NCBI GenBank assembly: GCA_044221335.1
Contig: JBGAPI010000066.1
Coordinates: 1 to 23,600 of the forward strand
Source: JBGAPI01 sp044221335
GTDB lineage: Bacteria; Pseudomonadota; Gammaproteobacteria; Xanthomonadales; Ahniellaceae
Length of the DNA stretch: 23,600 nt
Reading direction: 5' to 3'
Shown: positions 15,715 through 23,600 of the stretch, piece by piece
Layout: each line of letters starts with the position of its first letter
Position numbering within the stretch: the stretch's first letter is position 1
The notes under the pieces: model-generated
What the model was told of the DNA's origin: nothing
Database searches by the model: none
The model's input: the letters and a program-made list of their open reading frames with translations, nothing else
Program-made: the position numbers and the translations under genes

Positions 15715-16545
15715 ATGACCTCGATCGTCGTCAGACTCGTCGGTGTTCTGCTCAGCGGGCCGCTCGCGGCTGCCGTCCTCGCACTACCGGCGCAGGCGGC
15801 CGGAGAGGACCACGCCGTCTCCGCACTGGAAGTCGTCGGCACCGAATTCCGGATGAAGCTCGACGATGGCCGCGTGCTCGACAGCGCCGGACTGGTCGGC
15901 GCCGAACTCGACCTCGGCGACGGCCAATGGCTCCGGATCGACGGTGTCAGTCACGATGCCCGCTATCCGACGGTCGCGCTGCACGCACTGTCGGTGCGGC
16001 AAGGCGAAACCGGCGAATGGCGCGAGGCCTGCGAGGCCGATCCCGAGGGCCGTCATCTCGGCTTTCCGCTGCCCGGCGTGTGGGACGGCGAGCACCACTG
16101 GCGCCCGGCCGCGAACCAGTACACGCTGACTTGCACCAGCGGTGCGCAGGGCAAGTGCGTGCTCTGGGGCTACCCGTACTGGCAAGACGGCAAGGACGGC
16201 CAGTCGCTGCTGCCCTACTACCAGGCCTGCCTCCGGATGGCGCGCGCCGACTACTGCGGCGACGACACCCCGCACACCCGCAACGGCACCACCATCGACA
16301 TGTACGATCGGATCGGCATCCAGGCCTCGGACAGCCCGGCAGACGCCGACCCGCCGTTCCGCTTCGAGGCGGGCTGGTCGCCCGATGGCGCGGTGTGCGT
16401 CGCCCACACCCGCATCCCGGCCGAGCTCACCGACGCGCAGCTGAAGGCCGGATGCCCGCGCCTGGCCGCCGCGCCGGACGGCGCCGCGTGCACCGAGGAA
16501 TGGGCGCGCGCCCACGGCGCGATCCTGTTCAACAAGTCGAGGTAG
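15715..16545 (+). CDS. Secreted ADYC-domain protein
   Basis: A 276-residue protein with a signal peptide (A-Q-A|A, near residue 28). It opens with G-T-E-F-R-M-K-L-D-D-G-R-V-L and L-G-D-G-Q-W-L-R-I-D-G-V. The conserved core follows: N-Q-Y-T-L-T-C-T-S-G-A-Q-G-K-C-V-L-W-G-Y, then L-P-Y-Y-Q-A-C-L-R-M-A-R-A-D-Y-C-G-D-D with the name-giving A-D-Y-C at 178-181, and H-T-R-N-G-T-T-I-D-M-Y-D. This is the ADYC domain family, best known to me from myxobacterial secreted proteins; its biochemical role is not established. Eight cysteines (106, 140, 148, 172, 181, 228, 247, 259) suggest four disulfides in the oxidising envelope. The stop lies in a GTAGGG hairpin. The ribosome site is weak, so the exact start is less certain than the family. 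Confidence 0.88.
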   Translation: MTSIVVRLVGVLLSGPLAAAVLALPAQAAGEDHAVSALEVVGTEFRMKLDDGRVLDSAGLVGAELDLGDGQWLRIDGVSHDARYPTVALHALSVRQGETGEWREACEADPEGRHLGFPLPGVWDGEHHWRPAANQYTLTCTSGAQGKCVLWGYPYWQDGKDGQSLLPYYQACLRMARADYCGDDTPHTRNGTTIDMYDRIGIQASDSPADADPPFRFEAGWSPDGAVCVAHTRIPAELTDAQLKAGCPRLAAAPDGAACTEEWARAHGAILFNKSR

Positions 16546-16562
16546 GGCGGGCATCGCCCGCC
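16542..16562. repeat. GTAGGG-type hairpin overlapping the ADYC stop codon
   Basis: GTAGGG begins in the stop codon, then GGCGGGC-atc-GCCCGCC (16546-16562) forms a 7-bp stem with a three-base loop. No T-tract follows. The rest of the 357-base gap to the next gene (16563-16902) holds a 12-bp palindrome CCCCGATCGGGG at 16660-16671 and no gene I can support. Confidence 0.45.
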
Positions 16563-16902
16563 ATCGCGCGGACTTCCAGCGCCGAAGTGTCGAAGCGAGG
16601 GCATTCGGGGGCCGGCTTTCGAAGTCGAGCCTCGCCGAGGTCTTGGGCATATCGAGAGACCCCGATCGGGGACGAGCGCGGAACAAGGACCCGATGAGGC
16701 CATTCCCGAGGAAGAGCCGACATCGCCCCCGGCCGAATTGCAAGCAACTACGTCGGGACGAGCACGCTGCTACAGGTTCCAAGTCGTTCCGGGCTTCCCG
16801 CGCCGAACTCTGTTGCGCTGCAATGGGAGAATCGCGGGCTGCATTCGCCGAGATGGCGCGTCCCGCTCGGGGACGTGGTCCCGCCGGCCGGAGTCGATCC
16901 TC

Positions 16903-19900
16903 ATGCGTTGTCCTGTTTTCCCTGTGGCGCTCACGGCTGTCGTAGCGCTCGGCTGCGGTGCGGCGGTCGCGACTGACTGGACCAGCCGACTGGTCAGTCA
17001 CGCGGTGTCCGGCGACACCGCGGATGGCCTATCCCGCGGCGTCGCGCTCTCCGGCGGCGATGGCCGCTACGTGGCGCTCGCCTCGCGAGCCACCAATCTC
17101 GTTGCCGGCGTCGACGATCGCAACCGCGACAACGACGTCTACCTCGTCGACCGCCAAGGCGGACAGAAGATCCTGGTCTCGCACGCGGCCGGCCAAGCGG
17201 CGAAGTCCGCCAACGCGGCATCGACGCCGGTGGCGCTGTCGGCCGACGGCAACGTCGTGTTGTTCGAGAGTTCGGCCACGGATCTCGTCGCCGGAGGCAG
17301 CGACGGCAATCTGGCGGTCGACGTCTACGTCTACGACCGAACCACGGCCGCGCTCAGCCTGGTCTCGCATGCCGTCGGCAGTCCGGTCACCGCGGCCAAC
17401 GGCGAGTCCCGCGCCCAGTCGATCAGTGCGGACGGCCGCTACGTCGTGTACCAGTCGCTCGCGTCCAACCTGGTCGCCGGCACCGACAGCAACGGCGTCA
17501 AGGACGAGTTTCTCTACGACCGCAGCACCGGAACCAGCACGCTCGTCAGCCACGCGCTCGGCGCCCCGAACCAGGCCGCGGACAAGGAGGTCGGCTACTA
17601 CGCCCAGATCAGCGCCGACGGCCGCTACGTCGTCTACACCTCGTTCGCCAGCAACCTGTTCGCCTCCAGTTCGGCCAACGCCGGTTACGCCAGCATCCTG
17701 TACGACCGCCAGGCCAACAGCAATCGCCTGCTGGCCGGACCGGGCTGCTCGGCGACCGTGCCACCCGCCAGCACCACCAACACCGACAGCTTTGTCGCCG
17801 GCATCAGCGCCGACGGCCAGCGAATCCTGATGAACTCGTTGTTGCCCCTGGTCGGCACCGGCAACGGCAACTGGGGCGTGTACCTGATCGAGCCCGCCAC
17901 CCAGACCTGTCGCCTGCTGTCGCACACGCGCGACGACGCCACCGCGGTGGCGAGCGGTACCTCGTTCGGCAATGCGCTGACCCCGGACGGCCACTGGGCG
18001 CTGTTCCATTCGGACGCGGCCAACCTGATTCCCGGCGTCACCGACACCAACCAGCGTTACGACCTGTTCCTGGCCGACACCAGCACCGGCGCGCTCACCC
18101 TGGTATCGCATCAGCCGGGGTTGCCAACGGTCGCGGGGCCGCTCGCGTCCTCGACCGGCGCGATCAGCGACGACGGTAGCCTCGTCGTGCTGGATGGCCA
18201 GCCCGGCACCGGCGCGGTGCCCTACCAGATCCGCACCGTCTGGTCGCAGACCCTGCTGTTCCGGCGCAGTACCGGCGAGGTGAGTCTCGTCAGTCACGCC
18301 CCGGGCCGACCCTTGGCCACCGGCGATGACGCCGCGATCCCGGTCGCGATCTCCGGCGACGGCAGCGCGGTACTTTTCGACAGCCGGGCGACCGACGTCG
18401 CCGCCGCCACGGTCGACGGCAACGCGAGCTTCGACACCTGGATCTACCGTCCCGCGGACGACACCGAAAGTCTGGTGACGCGTGCCGCCGTCCCGACGGT
18501 GAGCCCGGGGAGCGCCGAATCCTACGGGGTCCTGATCGATCGCGACGGCGACGCGGTCGCGTTCACCAGCGCCGCGCAGAACCTGCTGGCCGACACCCGT
18601 GACGGGCCGATGCGCTGCCGCGGCATCTACGCGGGCAACCTGTTGAACGACAGCGTCACGCTGGTCTCGCGGAGGCTGGAGTCACCGACGCTGCCGCCCT
18701 GCGGCGACACCTTCCTTTCGAAGATGTCGGACGACGGCGACAGCATCGGTTACCGCACCAACGCCGACACCGTTCTGCCGGGCGTCACCGACTTCAACGA
18801 CGATTACGACCTGTTCAGCTTCCGCCGCTCCACGCAGCAGTCCACCTTGCTGTCGCGCAGCTACGGCTCGTCGGCCAGCACCAATGCGTGCTGTGCCGGG
18901 CTGCTCGGCTTCTCCGCTTCGGGACACTTTGCCCTGCTGTCCGGCATCAGCGACATGATCGGCGCCAACCGTTTCGTCGGCGTCCAGGCCTTGCTGTTCA
19001 ACTACGGCGGGCCGATCGCGACGCTCGAATCGCTGAGCTACGACCTGTCCGGCACCAGCCCATCGTCGAGCTCCTATCCGGTGGCGATCAGCGCCGAGGC
19101 CGAGCGCGTGCTGTTCAACAGCGCCGCGACCGACGTGGTCGCCAACGTCGTCGACAGCAACAACGCCGACGACGTGTTCGTCCGCGATCGCGGCACCGCC
19201 ACCACGACGCTGGTCAGCCGCGTGTCCGGCGGCGGCAACGCCACCGGCAACGGCGCGTCCGACGCGGTGGCGCTGTCGCGCAATGGCCGCTACGTGCTGT
19301 TGCGCTCGCGAGCGACCAACCTGACCAGCGTCAGCGACGGCAACGGCGGTGACGACCTGTACGTCGCCGATCTCGCGTCGCCCGGCACCTTCCGGCTGGT
19401 GTCGCACGCGGTCGGCACGGCCACGATCACGGCCAACGCGCCATCGACCGGGATCGCGATCTCCGCCGACGGCCAGAAGGTGCTTTTCCAGAGTGCCGCC
19501 ACCAACCTGGTCTCCGCTGCCGCCCAGAACGGCCAGACCAACGTGTTCCTGCATGATCTCGCCAGCGGGCAGAACACGCTGGTGTCGCGCGGCGGCTCCG
19601 GCGGAGTGGCCGGCAACGGGTCGGCGGCCGCGGCGGGACTCAGTGCCGACGGGCTGCGGGTCCTGTACTCGACCGCCTCGACCGACGTGATCGTCGGTCT
19701 GGTCGACACCAACACGGCCGACGATTGCTACGTATTCGACGTTGCCGACGGCTCCACCCGCCTGATCTCGCATCGCTACGACAGCCTGGTGACGACCGCC
19801 GACGCCGGCTGCTTCTCGCCGGCACTCGCGCAGGGCGGCACCCGCGTCGGCTTCGTCAGCGCCGCCAGTGACCTCGTCGGCAACCTGGCATTGACCACGA

Positions 19901-19974
19901 GTCCGCTGACGAGCCAGGTCTACGTCAGCGAATACGGTCCGACCGTCACGCTGTTCTCCTCGGGATTCGAATGA
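16903..19974 (+). CDS. Large secreted TolB/PD40-like repeat protein, sixteen repeats
   Basis: A 1023-residue exported protein. ATG at 16903 follows CCGGAG and gives signal peptide M-R-C-P-V-F ... A-V-A|T; the frame is open further upstream but reads as non-coding. By eye I count sixteen repeats of about 62 residues with consensus L-V-S-H-A-x-G ... A-N-x-x-S ... I-S-A-D-G-R-Y-V-x-F-x-S-x-A-T-N-L-V-x-G ... D-x-N ... D-V-F-x-x-D-R-x-T-G. This is the PD40/TolB-type beta-propeller style, so a double eight-bladed propeller is plausible. There is no catalytic motif. The protein ends T-L-F-S-S-G-F-E. The stop overlaps the start of the next gene by four bases, so the two are coupled. The role is unknown; protein or surface binding is likely. 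Confidence 0.87.
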   Translation: MRCPVFPVALTAVVALGCGAAVATDWTSRLVSHAVSGDTADGLSRGVALSGGDGRYVALASRATNLVAGVDDRNRDNDVYLVDRQGGQKILVSHAAGQAAKSANAASTPVALSADGNVVLFESSATDLVAGGSDGNLAVDVYVYDRTTAALSLVSHAVGSPVTAANGESRAQSISADGRYVVYQSLASNLVAGTDSNGVKDEFLYDRSTGTSTLVSHALGAPNQAADKEVGYYAQISADGRYVVYTSFASNLFASSSANAGYASILYDRQANSNRLLAGPGCSATVPPASTTNTDSFVAGISADGQRILMNSLLPLVGTGNGNWGVYLIEPATQTCRLLSHTRDDATAVASGTSFGNALTPDGHWALFHSDAANLIPGVTDTNQRYDLFLADTSTGALTLVSHQPGLPTVAGPLASSTGAISDDGSLVVLDGQPGTGAVPYQIRTVWSQTLLFRRSTGEVSLVSHAPGRPLATGDDAAIPVAISGDGSAVLFDSRATDVAAATVDGNASFDTWIYRPADDTESLVTRAAVPTVSPGSAESYGVLIDRDGDAVAFTSAAQNLLADTRDGPMRCRGIYAGNLLNDSVTLVSRRLESPTLPPCGDTFLSKMSDDGDSIGYRTNADTVLPGVTDFNDDYDLFSFRRSTQQSTLLSRSYGSSASTNACCAGLLGFSASGHFALLSGISDMIGANRFVGVQALLFNYGGPIATLESLSYDLSGTSPSSSSYPVAISAEAERVLFNSAATDVVANVVDSNNADDVFVRDRGTATTTLVSRVSGGGNATGNGASDAVALSRNGRYVLLRSRATNLTSVSDGNGGDDLYVADLASPGTFRLVSHAVGTATITANAPSTGIAISADGQKVLFQSAATNLVSAAAQNGQTNVFLHDLASGQNTLVSRGGSGGVAGNGSAAAAGLSADGLRVLYSTASTDVIVGLVDTNTADDCYVFDVADGSTRLISHRYDSLVTTADAGCFSPALAQGGTRVGFVSAASDLVGNLALTTSPLTSQVYVSEYGPTVTLFSSGFE

Positions 19975-22900
19975 TGCTGCGCACCGCTCTCGCCATCGCC
20001 TTCCTCGTCGGCGCCTCGGCCGCCTCCGCTGGAAGCTGGGAACTGCAGCTCGCCAGCCGCACCTACGACGGCGACACCGCCAATTCCGGCAGCACGCTGA
20101 AGGCGGTCGGCGGCGCCGACGGGCGTTACGTCGTGATCGACAGCGCGGCGACCAACCTCACCGCCGCGGGGGTCGACGACAACAACACCACCGACACGTT
20201 CGTCTGCGACGGCCAGAGCCAGTCCTGCCTGCTGGTCTCGCACGCGGCGGGCCTTCCGACCACCAGCGCCAACGCCGCGTCCGCCGGCGTCGGTGTCAGC
20301 GATGACGGCCGCTTCGTGCTGATCCAGAGCACGGCGACCAACCTCGTCGCCGGCGCCTACGACGGCAACGCCGCCAGCGACCTGTTCCTCTTCGACCGCA
20401 GCAGCGGCGACCTCACGCTGGTCTCGCACCAGGCCGGGAATAGTGCCGCCACCGCCAATGCCGCCTCGCGCGGCACCGCGATCAGCGCCGACGGACGCTA
20501 CGTGCTGTATTCGAGCGACGCGACCGACCTGATCGCCGGAGGCGCCGACTTCGCCGGCACCAGCGACGTGTTTCTGTACGACCGGATCAACAACCAGTCG
20601 ACCCTGCTGTCGAGCATCGGCAACGATCATCTGCGGACCGCCGGTGTGGCCACGCCGCGACTGCTGTCGCCGGATGGGCGTTACGTCGCGTTCACGTCGG
20701 CGTCCGCACTGCTGGTGACCGGCATCGTGAAGTCGGGCGGTGCCGCCGAGACCTACGTGTACGACCGCGTCGCCGACACGCTGAAGCTGGCAACGCATCG
20801 TCCCGGTCAGCCGCTTGCCGCCTCGGAAGATTCGACGGCGCCGGTCGCGATGACCGCCGACGGCGACTGGCTCCTGATCAACACCGGCGGCCTGCAGGTG
20901 GTCGGCGGCATCACCAACGGATTGAGCAATTCCGTCGTGCTGTTCCAGCGCAGCAGCGACAGCTACCAGGTGGTGTCGCACGCGGTCGGGCAGACCACGG
21001 TCAACGGCAACCAGTCATCCTACGGCGTGGCGCTCTCCGCCGACGGCCGCTACGCGCTGTTCAACAGCGACGCCACCAATCTCGTGGCCGGTGCCAGCGA
21101 CACCGACGGCGACCGCGATGCTCTCCTCTACGACCGCACGAGCGGCAACGCCCGGCTGGTCTCGCATCTCTACGGCAATCCCGCGGTGGCGGTCGGCGGC
21201 GTCGCGACCGGGTTGTCCGACGACGGCAGCCAGGCGCTGATCCACTCGAGCGGGGCCGGCGCCAGCGTCGAGAATCTCTCGTCGTACTACTACGGTCGCG
21301 TCTACGGCTACGACCGCACGCTCGATCGCCTGAGCCTGCTGTCGGTCGCCGGATCGGCGAACAGCAGCTGGCAGAACACGACGAGTTCCGTGCGGATCTC
21401 GCGCGACGGCCACGTCGCGTTCTACTCGAGCTACCAGGTCGACTTCCTGCCCGGCACCCACGACAGCAACTACATGGGCGCCGATCTGGTCGCGGTCGAC
21501 ATCGCCAGCGGCACCCGCCGGCTGCTCTCCCGCGCCGCCCACCCGGCGCTGACCGCCGCCTACGGCTACGGCTACGCGATCACCGACGACGGCCGGAAGG
21601 TGTCGCTGTCGAGCGACAGCAAGGCGATGGTGCCCGACTACGTCGACGGCAATCCGATCAATCCGGACTCCTTCCTGTTCGACCTCGACAGCGGCACCAA
21701 CACGCTGGTCTCGCGCTCGACCGACCGTCCCAACGTCGGACCGCTGTCCTACTCCTTCCAGCCGCGGGTCAGTGGCGACGGCACGCACGTCGCCTTCGCC
21801 AGCAAGGCGCGCGACATCCTGCCCGGTCAGGTCGAGGTCTCGAGCAACGTCGACGTGTTCCTGTTCGACCGCGCCAGCGGCACCAATCGGATGGAGACGC
21901 ACGTCGCCAACCAGCCGCTGGTCGCCGCGAACGGCACGTCGGCCTATCCGCGGTCGATCGGGGCCAACGGCCGCTTCACGCTCTACGTGAGCGACGCCTC
22001 GAACCTGATCGGCGGCGGCCACGACGGCAATGGCGGCACCGACGCCTTCCTGTTCGACAATGACCTCGGCATCAACTTCCTGGTCTCCCATGCGGCCGGA
22101 CGCTACAACGACTCCGGCAATGCGCCGTCCGATCCGGTCACCTCGACGCCGGACGGCTACCGGGTCCTGTTCAATTCGGACGCCGGCGACCTGATCAACG
22201 GGGAGATCGACGCCAACGGCGCCAGCGATGTCTTCATGTTCGAATTCGGCGGCGGCGAATACCTCGTCTCGCACAAGGCCGACACGCCGCTGACCACCGC
22301 CGCCGGCGACTCCCGCGGCCGCGCGCTCAGCCCCGACAGCCGCTACGTGCTGTTCGACAGCGACGCCTACGACCTGGTGACCGGCATGATCGACGCCAAC
22401 GCCAGTCATGACGTCTTCCTGTGGGAGCGCTACAGCGGCGCGATCCAGCTGATCTCGCACGCGGCCGGCACGGCCGAGCGCACCGCCAACGGGCGCTCCG
22501 TGGGCGCCGCGGTCAGCGCCGACGGCCGCTACGCGCTGTTCTCGAGCGACGCGACCGACCTGGTCGCCGGGGTCGTCGACGTCAACCAGGGCGACGACGT
22601 GTTCCTCGCCGACCGGACGACCGGCGAAGTCCGCCTGCTGTCGCGCAGCGCGACCGATCCGCTGCATACCGGCTCGGCCGGCTCGACCGCGGTGACGCTG
22701 AGCGCCGACGGCCGCTTCGCCGTGTTCGACAGCGACGCCGCCGACCTCGTCGCCGCCACCAGCGATCTCAACGGCAGCAGCGACGTGTTCGTCTACGACC
22801 GCCTCAACGACACCGTCACCCCGCTCAGCCGCTCGCGCGTGACCACGGCCCAGCGACTGGCGAACGGGGAATCCAGCGCCGTCGCGATCACTCCCGGCGG

Positions 22901-23231
22901 TGGCGCGATCCTGTTCCGCAGCATTGCCAGCGACCTGGTGCCGGGTGCGCTCGACACCAACGGCGACCTCGACACCTTCGTGGCGCGCTATCTCGTCACG
23001 CTCAGCATCGCCGGTCCCGCCGCGGGACGCGTGCCGGAGTTGCCGATCCGCGTGCCCTACCAGAGCGGATACACCCTCACCGTGCCGCTGCAGCCGGGCG
23101 AAGTTCTGAGCGGCTGCGGGGGCCATGCGGTGGGATCGAGCTACGTGATCCCGACGATCTCAGAGGACTGCCAGCTGCAGCTGATCGATGCCGCTACCGC
23201 CGCCCCGATGTTCGTCGACGGGTTTGAATGA
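19971..23231 (+). CDS. Paralogous large secreted TolB/PD40-like repeat protein with a Cys-containing C-terminal module
   Basis: A 1086-residue paralogue of the preceding protein, started by the first ATG of ATGATG; the second (19974) is also possible. The signal peptide ends A-S-A|G at residue 20. Again about sixteen repeats of about 62 residues are countable, with the same consensus and clear variants such as D-V-F-L-x-D-R. Unlike the first protein it carries a 78-residue C-terminal extension (from about 1009). The G-Y-T-L-T-V-P ... L-S-G-C-G-G-H-A-V-G-S-S-Y ... C-Q-L-Q-L pattern there resembles the InlB-type modules found in many secreted proteins of this group. The end is P-M-F-V-D-G-F-E. 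Its ATG overlaps the upstream stop (ATGA), indicating translational coupling and probably comparable output. The function is unknown. Confidence 0.87.
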   Translation: MMLRTALAIAFLVGASAASAGSWELQLASRTYDGDTANSGSTLKAVGGADGRYVVIDSAATNLTAAGVDDNNTTDTFVCDGQSQSCLLVSHAAGLPTTSANAASAGVGVSDDGRFVLIQSTATNLVAGAYDGNAASDLFLFDRSSGDLTLVSHQAGNSAATANAASRGTAISADGRYVLYSSDATDLIAGGADFAGTSDVFLYDRINNQSTLLSSIGNDHLRTAGVATPRLLSPDGRYVAFTSASALLVTGIVKSGGAAETYVYDRVADTLKLATHRPGQPLAASEDSTAPVAMTADGDWLLINTGGLQVVGGITNGLSNSVVLFQRSSDSYQVVSHAVGQTTVNGNQSSYGVALSADGRYALFNSDATNLVAGASDTDGDRDALLYDRTSGNARLVSHLYGNPAVAVGGVATGLSDDGSQALIHSSGAGASVENLSSYYYGRVYGYDRTLDRLSLLSVAGSANSSWQNTTSSVRISRDGHVAFYSSYQVDFLPGTHDSNYMGADLVAVDIASGTRRLLSRAAHPALTAAYGYGYAITDDGRKVSLSSDSKAMVPDYVDGNPINPDSFLFDLDSGTNTLVSRSTDRPNVGPLSYSFQPRVSGDGTHVAFASKARDILPGQVEVSSNVDVFLFDRASGTNRMETHVANQPLVAANGTSAYPRSIGANGRFTLYVSDASNLIGGGHDGNGGTDAFLFDNDLGINFLVSHAAGRYNDSGNAPSDPVTSTPDGYRVLFNSDAGDLINGEIDANGASDVFMFEFGGGEYLVSHKADTPLTTAAGDSRGRALSPDSRYVLFDSDAYDLVTGMIDANASHDVFLWERYSGAIQLISHAAGTAERTANGRSVGAAVSADGRYALFSSDATDLVAGVVDVNQGDDVFLADRTTGEVRLLSRSATDPLHTGSAGSTAVTLSADGRFAVFDSDAADLVAATSDLNGSSDVFVYDRLNDTVTPLSRSRVTTAQRLANGESSAVAITPGGGAILFRSIASDLVPGALDTNGDLDTFVARYLVTLSIAGPAAGRVPELPIRVPYQSGYTLTVPLQPGEVLSGCGGHAVGSSYVIPTISEDCQLQLIDAATAAPMFVDGFE

Positions 23232-23357
23232 GGGACCGTTGCGGCGGTTGCCGCACCGATCCGGAACTGCGCGACGCCGAGGACGCGCAGCACGACGTTG
23301 AATCCGCATCGCGATCGGCGATGATCGCGGCTTCGCTGTTCACCCGTGGAGCCCGCC

Positions 23358-23600
23358 ATGCGCCTTCCCCTGTGCCTCGCCCTGCTGTTGGCCCTGGTCG
23401 CGAACGCGAGCATGGCCGCGGACAAGACCCAGTCCGTCGCCACTTCGCCGGCCGAACCGTCGGTCGCGCCGGCCCCGTCGCGCGCGGAGGGTGACGGTCC
23501 CTACACGCAGCTGATCCTGCGTGGGCTGACCGTGATCAACGGCACCGGCACGCCGGCCTACGGCCCGGCCGACATCGTGATCGAGGGCAACCGGATCGTG
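23358..23600 (+). CDS. Amidohydrolase-family protein, N-terminal part only
   Basis: Open from ATG at 23358 to the window end (81 codons), so only the start is visible. TGGAG lies seven bases upstream. A signal peptide (M-R-L-P-L-C-L-A-L ... S-M-A-A|D) and a low-complexity Ala/Pro/Ser linker are followed by L-I-L-R-G-L-T-V-I-N-G-T-G, then G-P-A-D-I-V-I-E-G-N-R-I-V. This is the standard N-terminal beta-sandwich of metal-dependent amidohydrolases. The metal-binding H-x-H would lie just beyond the window. Periplasmic or secreted members of this family in related bacteria are often large and of unknown substrate. Confidence 0.78.
   Translation, partial: MRLPLCLALLLALVANASMAADKTQSVATSPAEPSVAPAPSRAEGDGPYTQLILRGLTVINGTGTPAYGPADIVIEGNRIV

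Noticed and set aside
16660..16671. Palindrome CCCCGATCGGGG as an operator
   Set aside because: It is a single GC-rich palindrome in a GC-rich gap more than 230 bases before the gene, with no second copy or nearby promoter signal.
16738..16902. Upstream in-frame start for the first giant repeat protein
   Set aside because: It would place 55 Arg/Cys-rich residues before a good signal peptide and has no clear ribosome site.

Overview
The window is very GC-rich with strongly G/C-ending codons. It encodes a Gram-negative-type proteome: many Sec signal peptides, a SYLF lipoprotein, AceK, a 7TMR-DISM/GGDEF protein, and secreted proteins ending in the F-x-[SD]-G-F-E style. Together these suggest a gammaproteobacterium of the Lysobacterales (Xanthomonadales) type, which is an inference. 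I see no rRNA, tRNA, CRISPR array, transposase, integrase or phage gene.

Left part (1-7.8 kb): a secreted cyclodextrin-glucanotransferase-like GH13 enzyme on the minus strand. It diverges from a secreted protein with two InlB-type C-terminal repeats, and a regulatory-looking inverted repeat lies between them. Next is a membrane diguanylate cyclase with intact active site and I-site, then a convergent exported M20 peptidase. REP-like hairpins lie between the convergent genes.

Middle (7.9-14.3 kb), all plus strand: an SDR oxidoreductase, a SYLF lipoprotein, an AzgA-type purine permease, a small conserved protein of unknown role, an orphan aceK, a predicted exported methyltransferase and a small cupin. 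These look like ordinary chromosomal genes. Several intergenic spaces hold GTAGGG-type hairpins, and some of these supply the stop codon of the upstream gene.

Right part (14.4-23.2 kb) is the unusual region, all plus strand and all predicted extracytoplasmic. Three small neighbouring genes encode secreted proteins built from a five-residue x-N-G-x-x repeat and sharing a C-terminal V-x-R-V-R-L-P. The third carries a fresh 45-bp tandem repeat and is followed by a clear intrinsic terminator. Next comes an ADYC-domain protein with eight cysteines. Two paralogous, translationally coupled giant proteins follow, each with about sixteen TolB/PD40-like repeats of about 62 residues and each ending in F-x-[SD]-G-F-E. 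A signal-peptide-bearing amidohydrolase begins at 23358 and runs off the window.

The best candidate for an undescribed system is the NG-repeat trio with the adjacent ADYC protein. The three share an architecture (signal peptide, repeat rod, common tail) but have diverged in repeat number and chemistry, as expected for secreted structural or surface polypeptides handled by a common partner. Function is not shown by the sequence.
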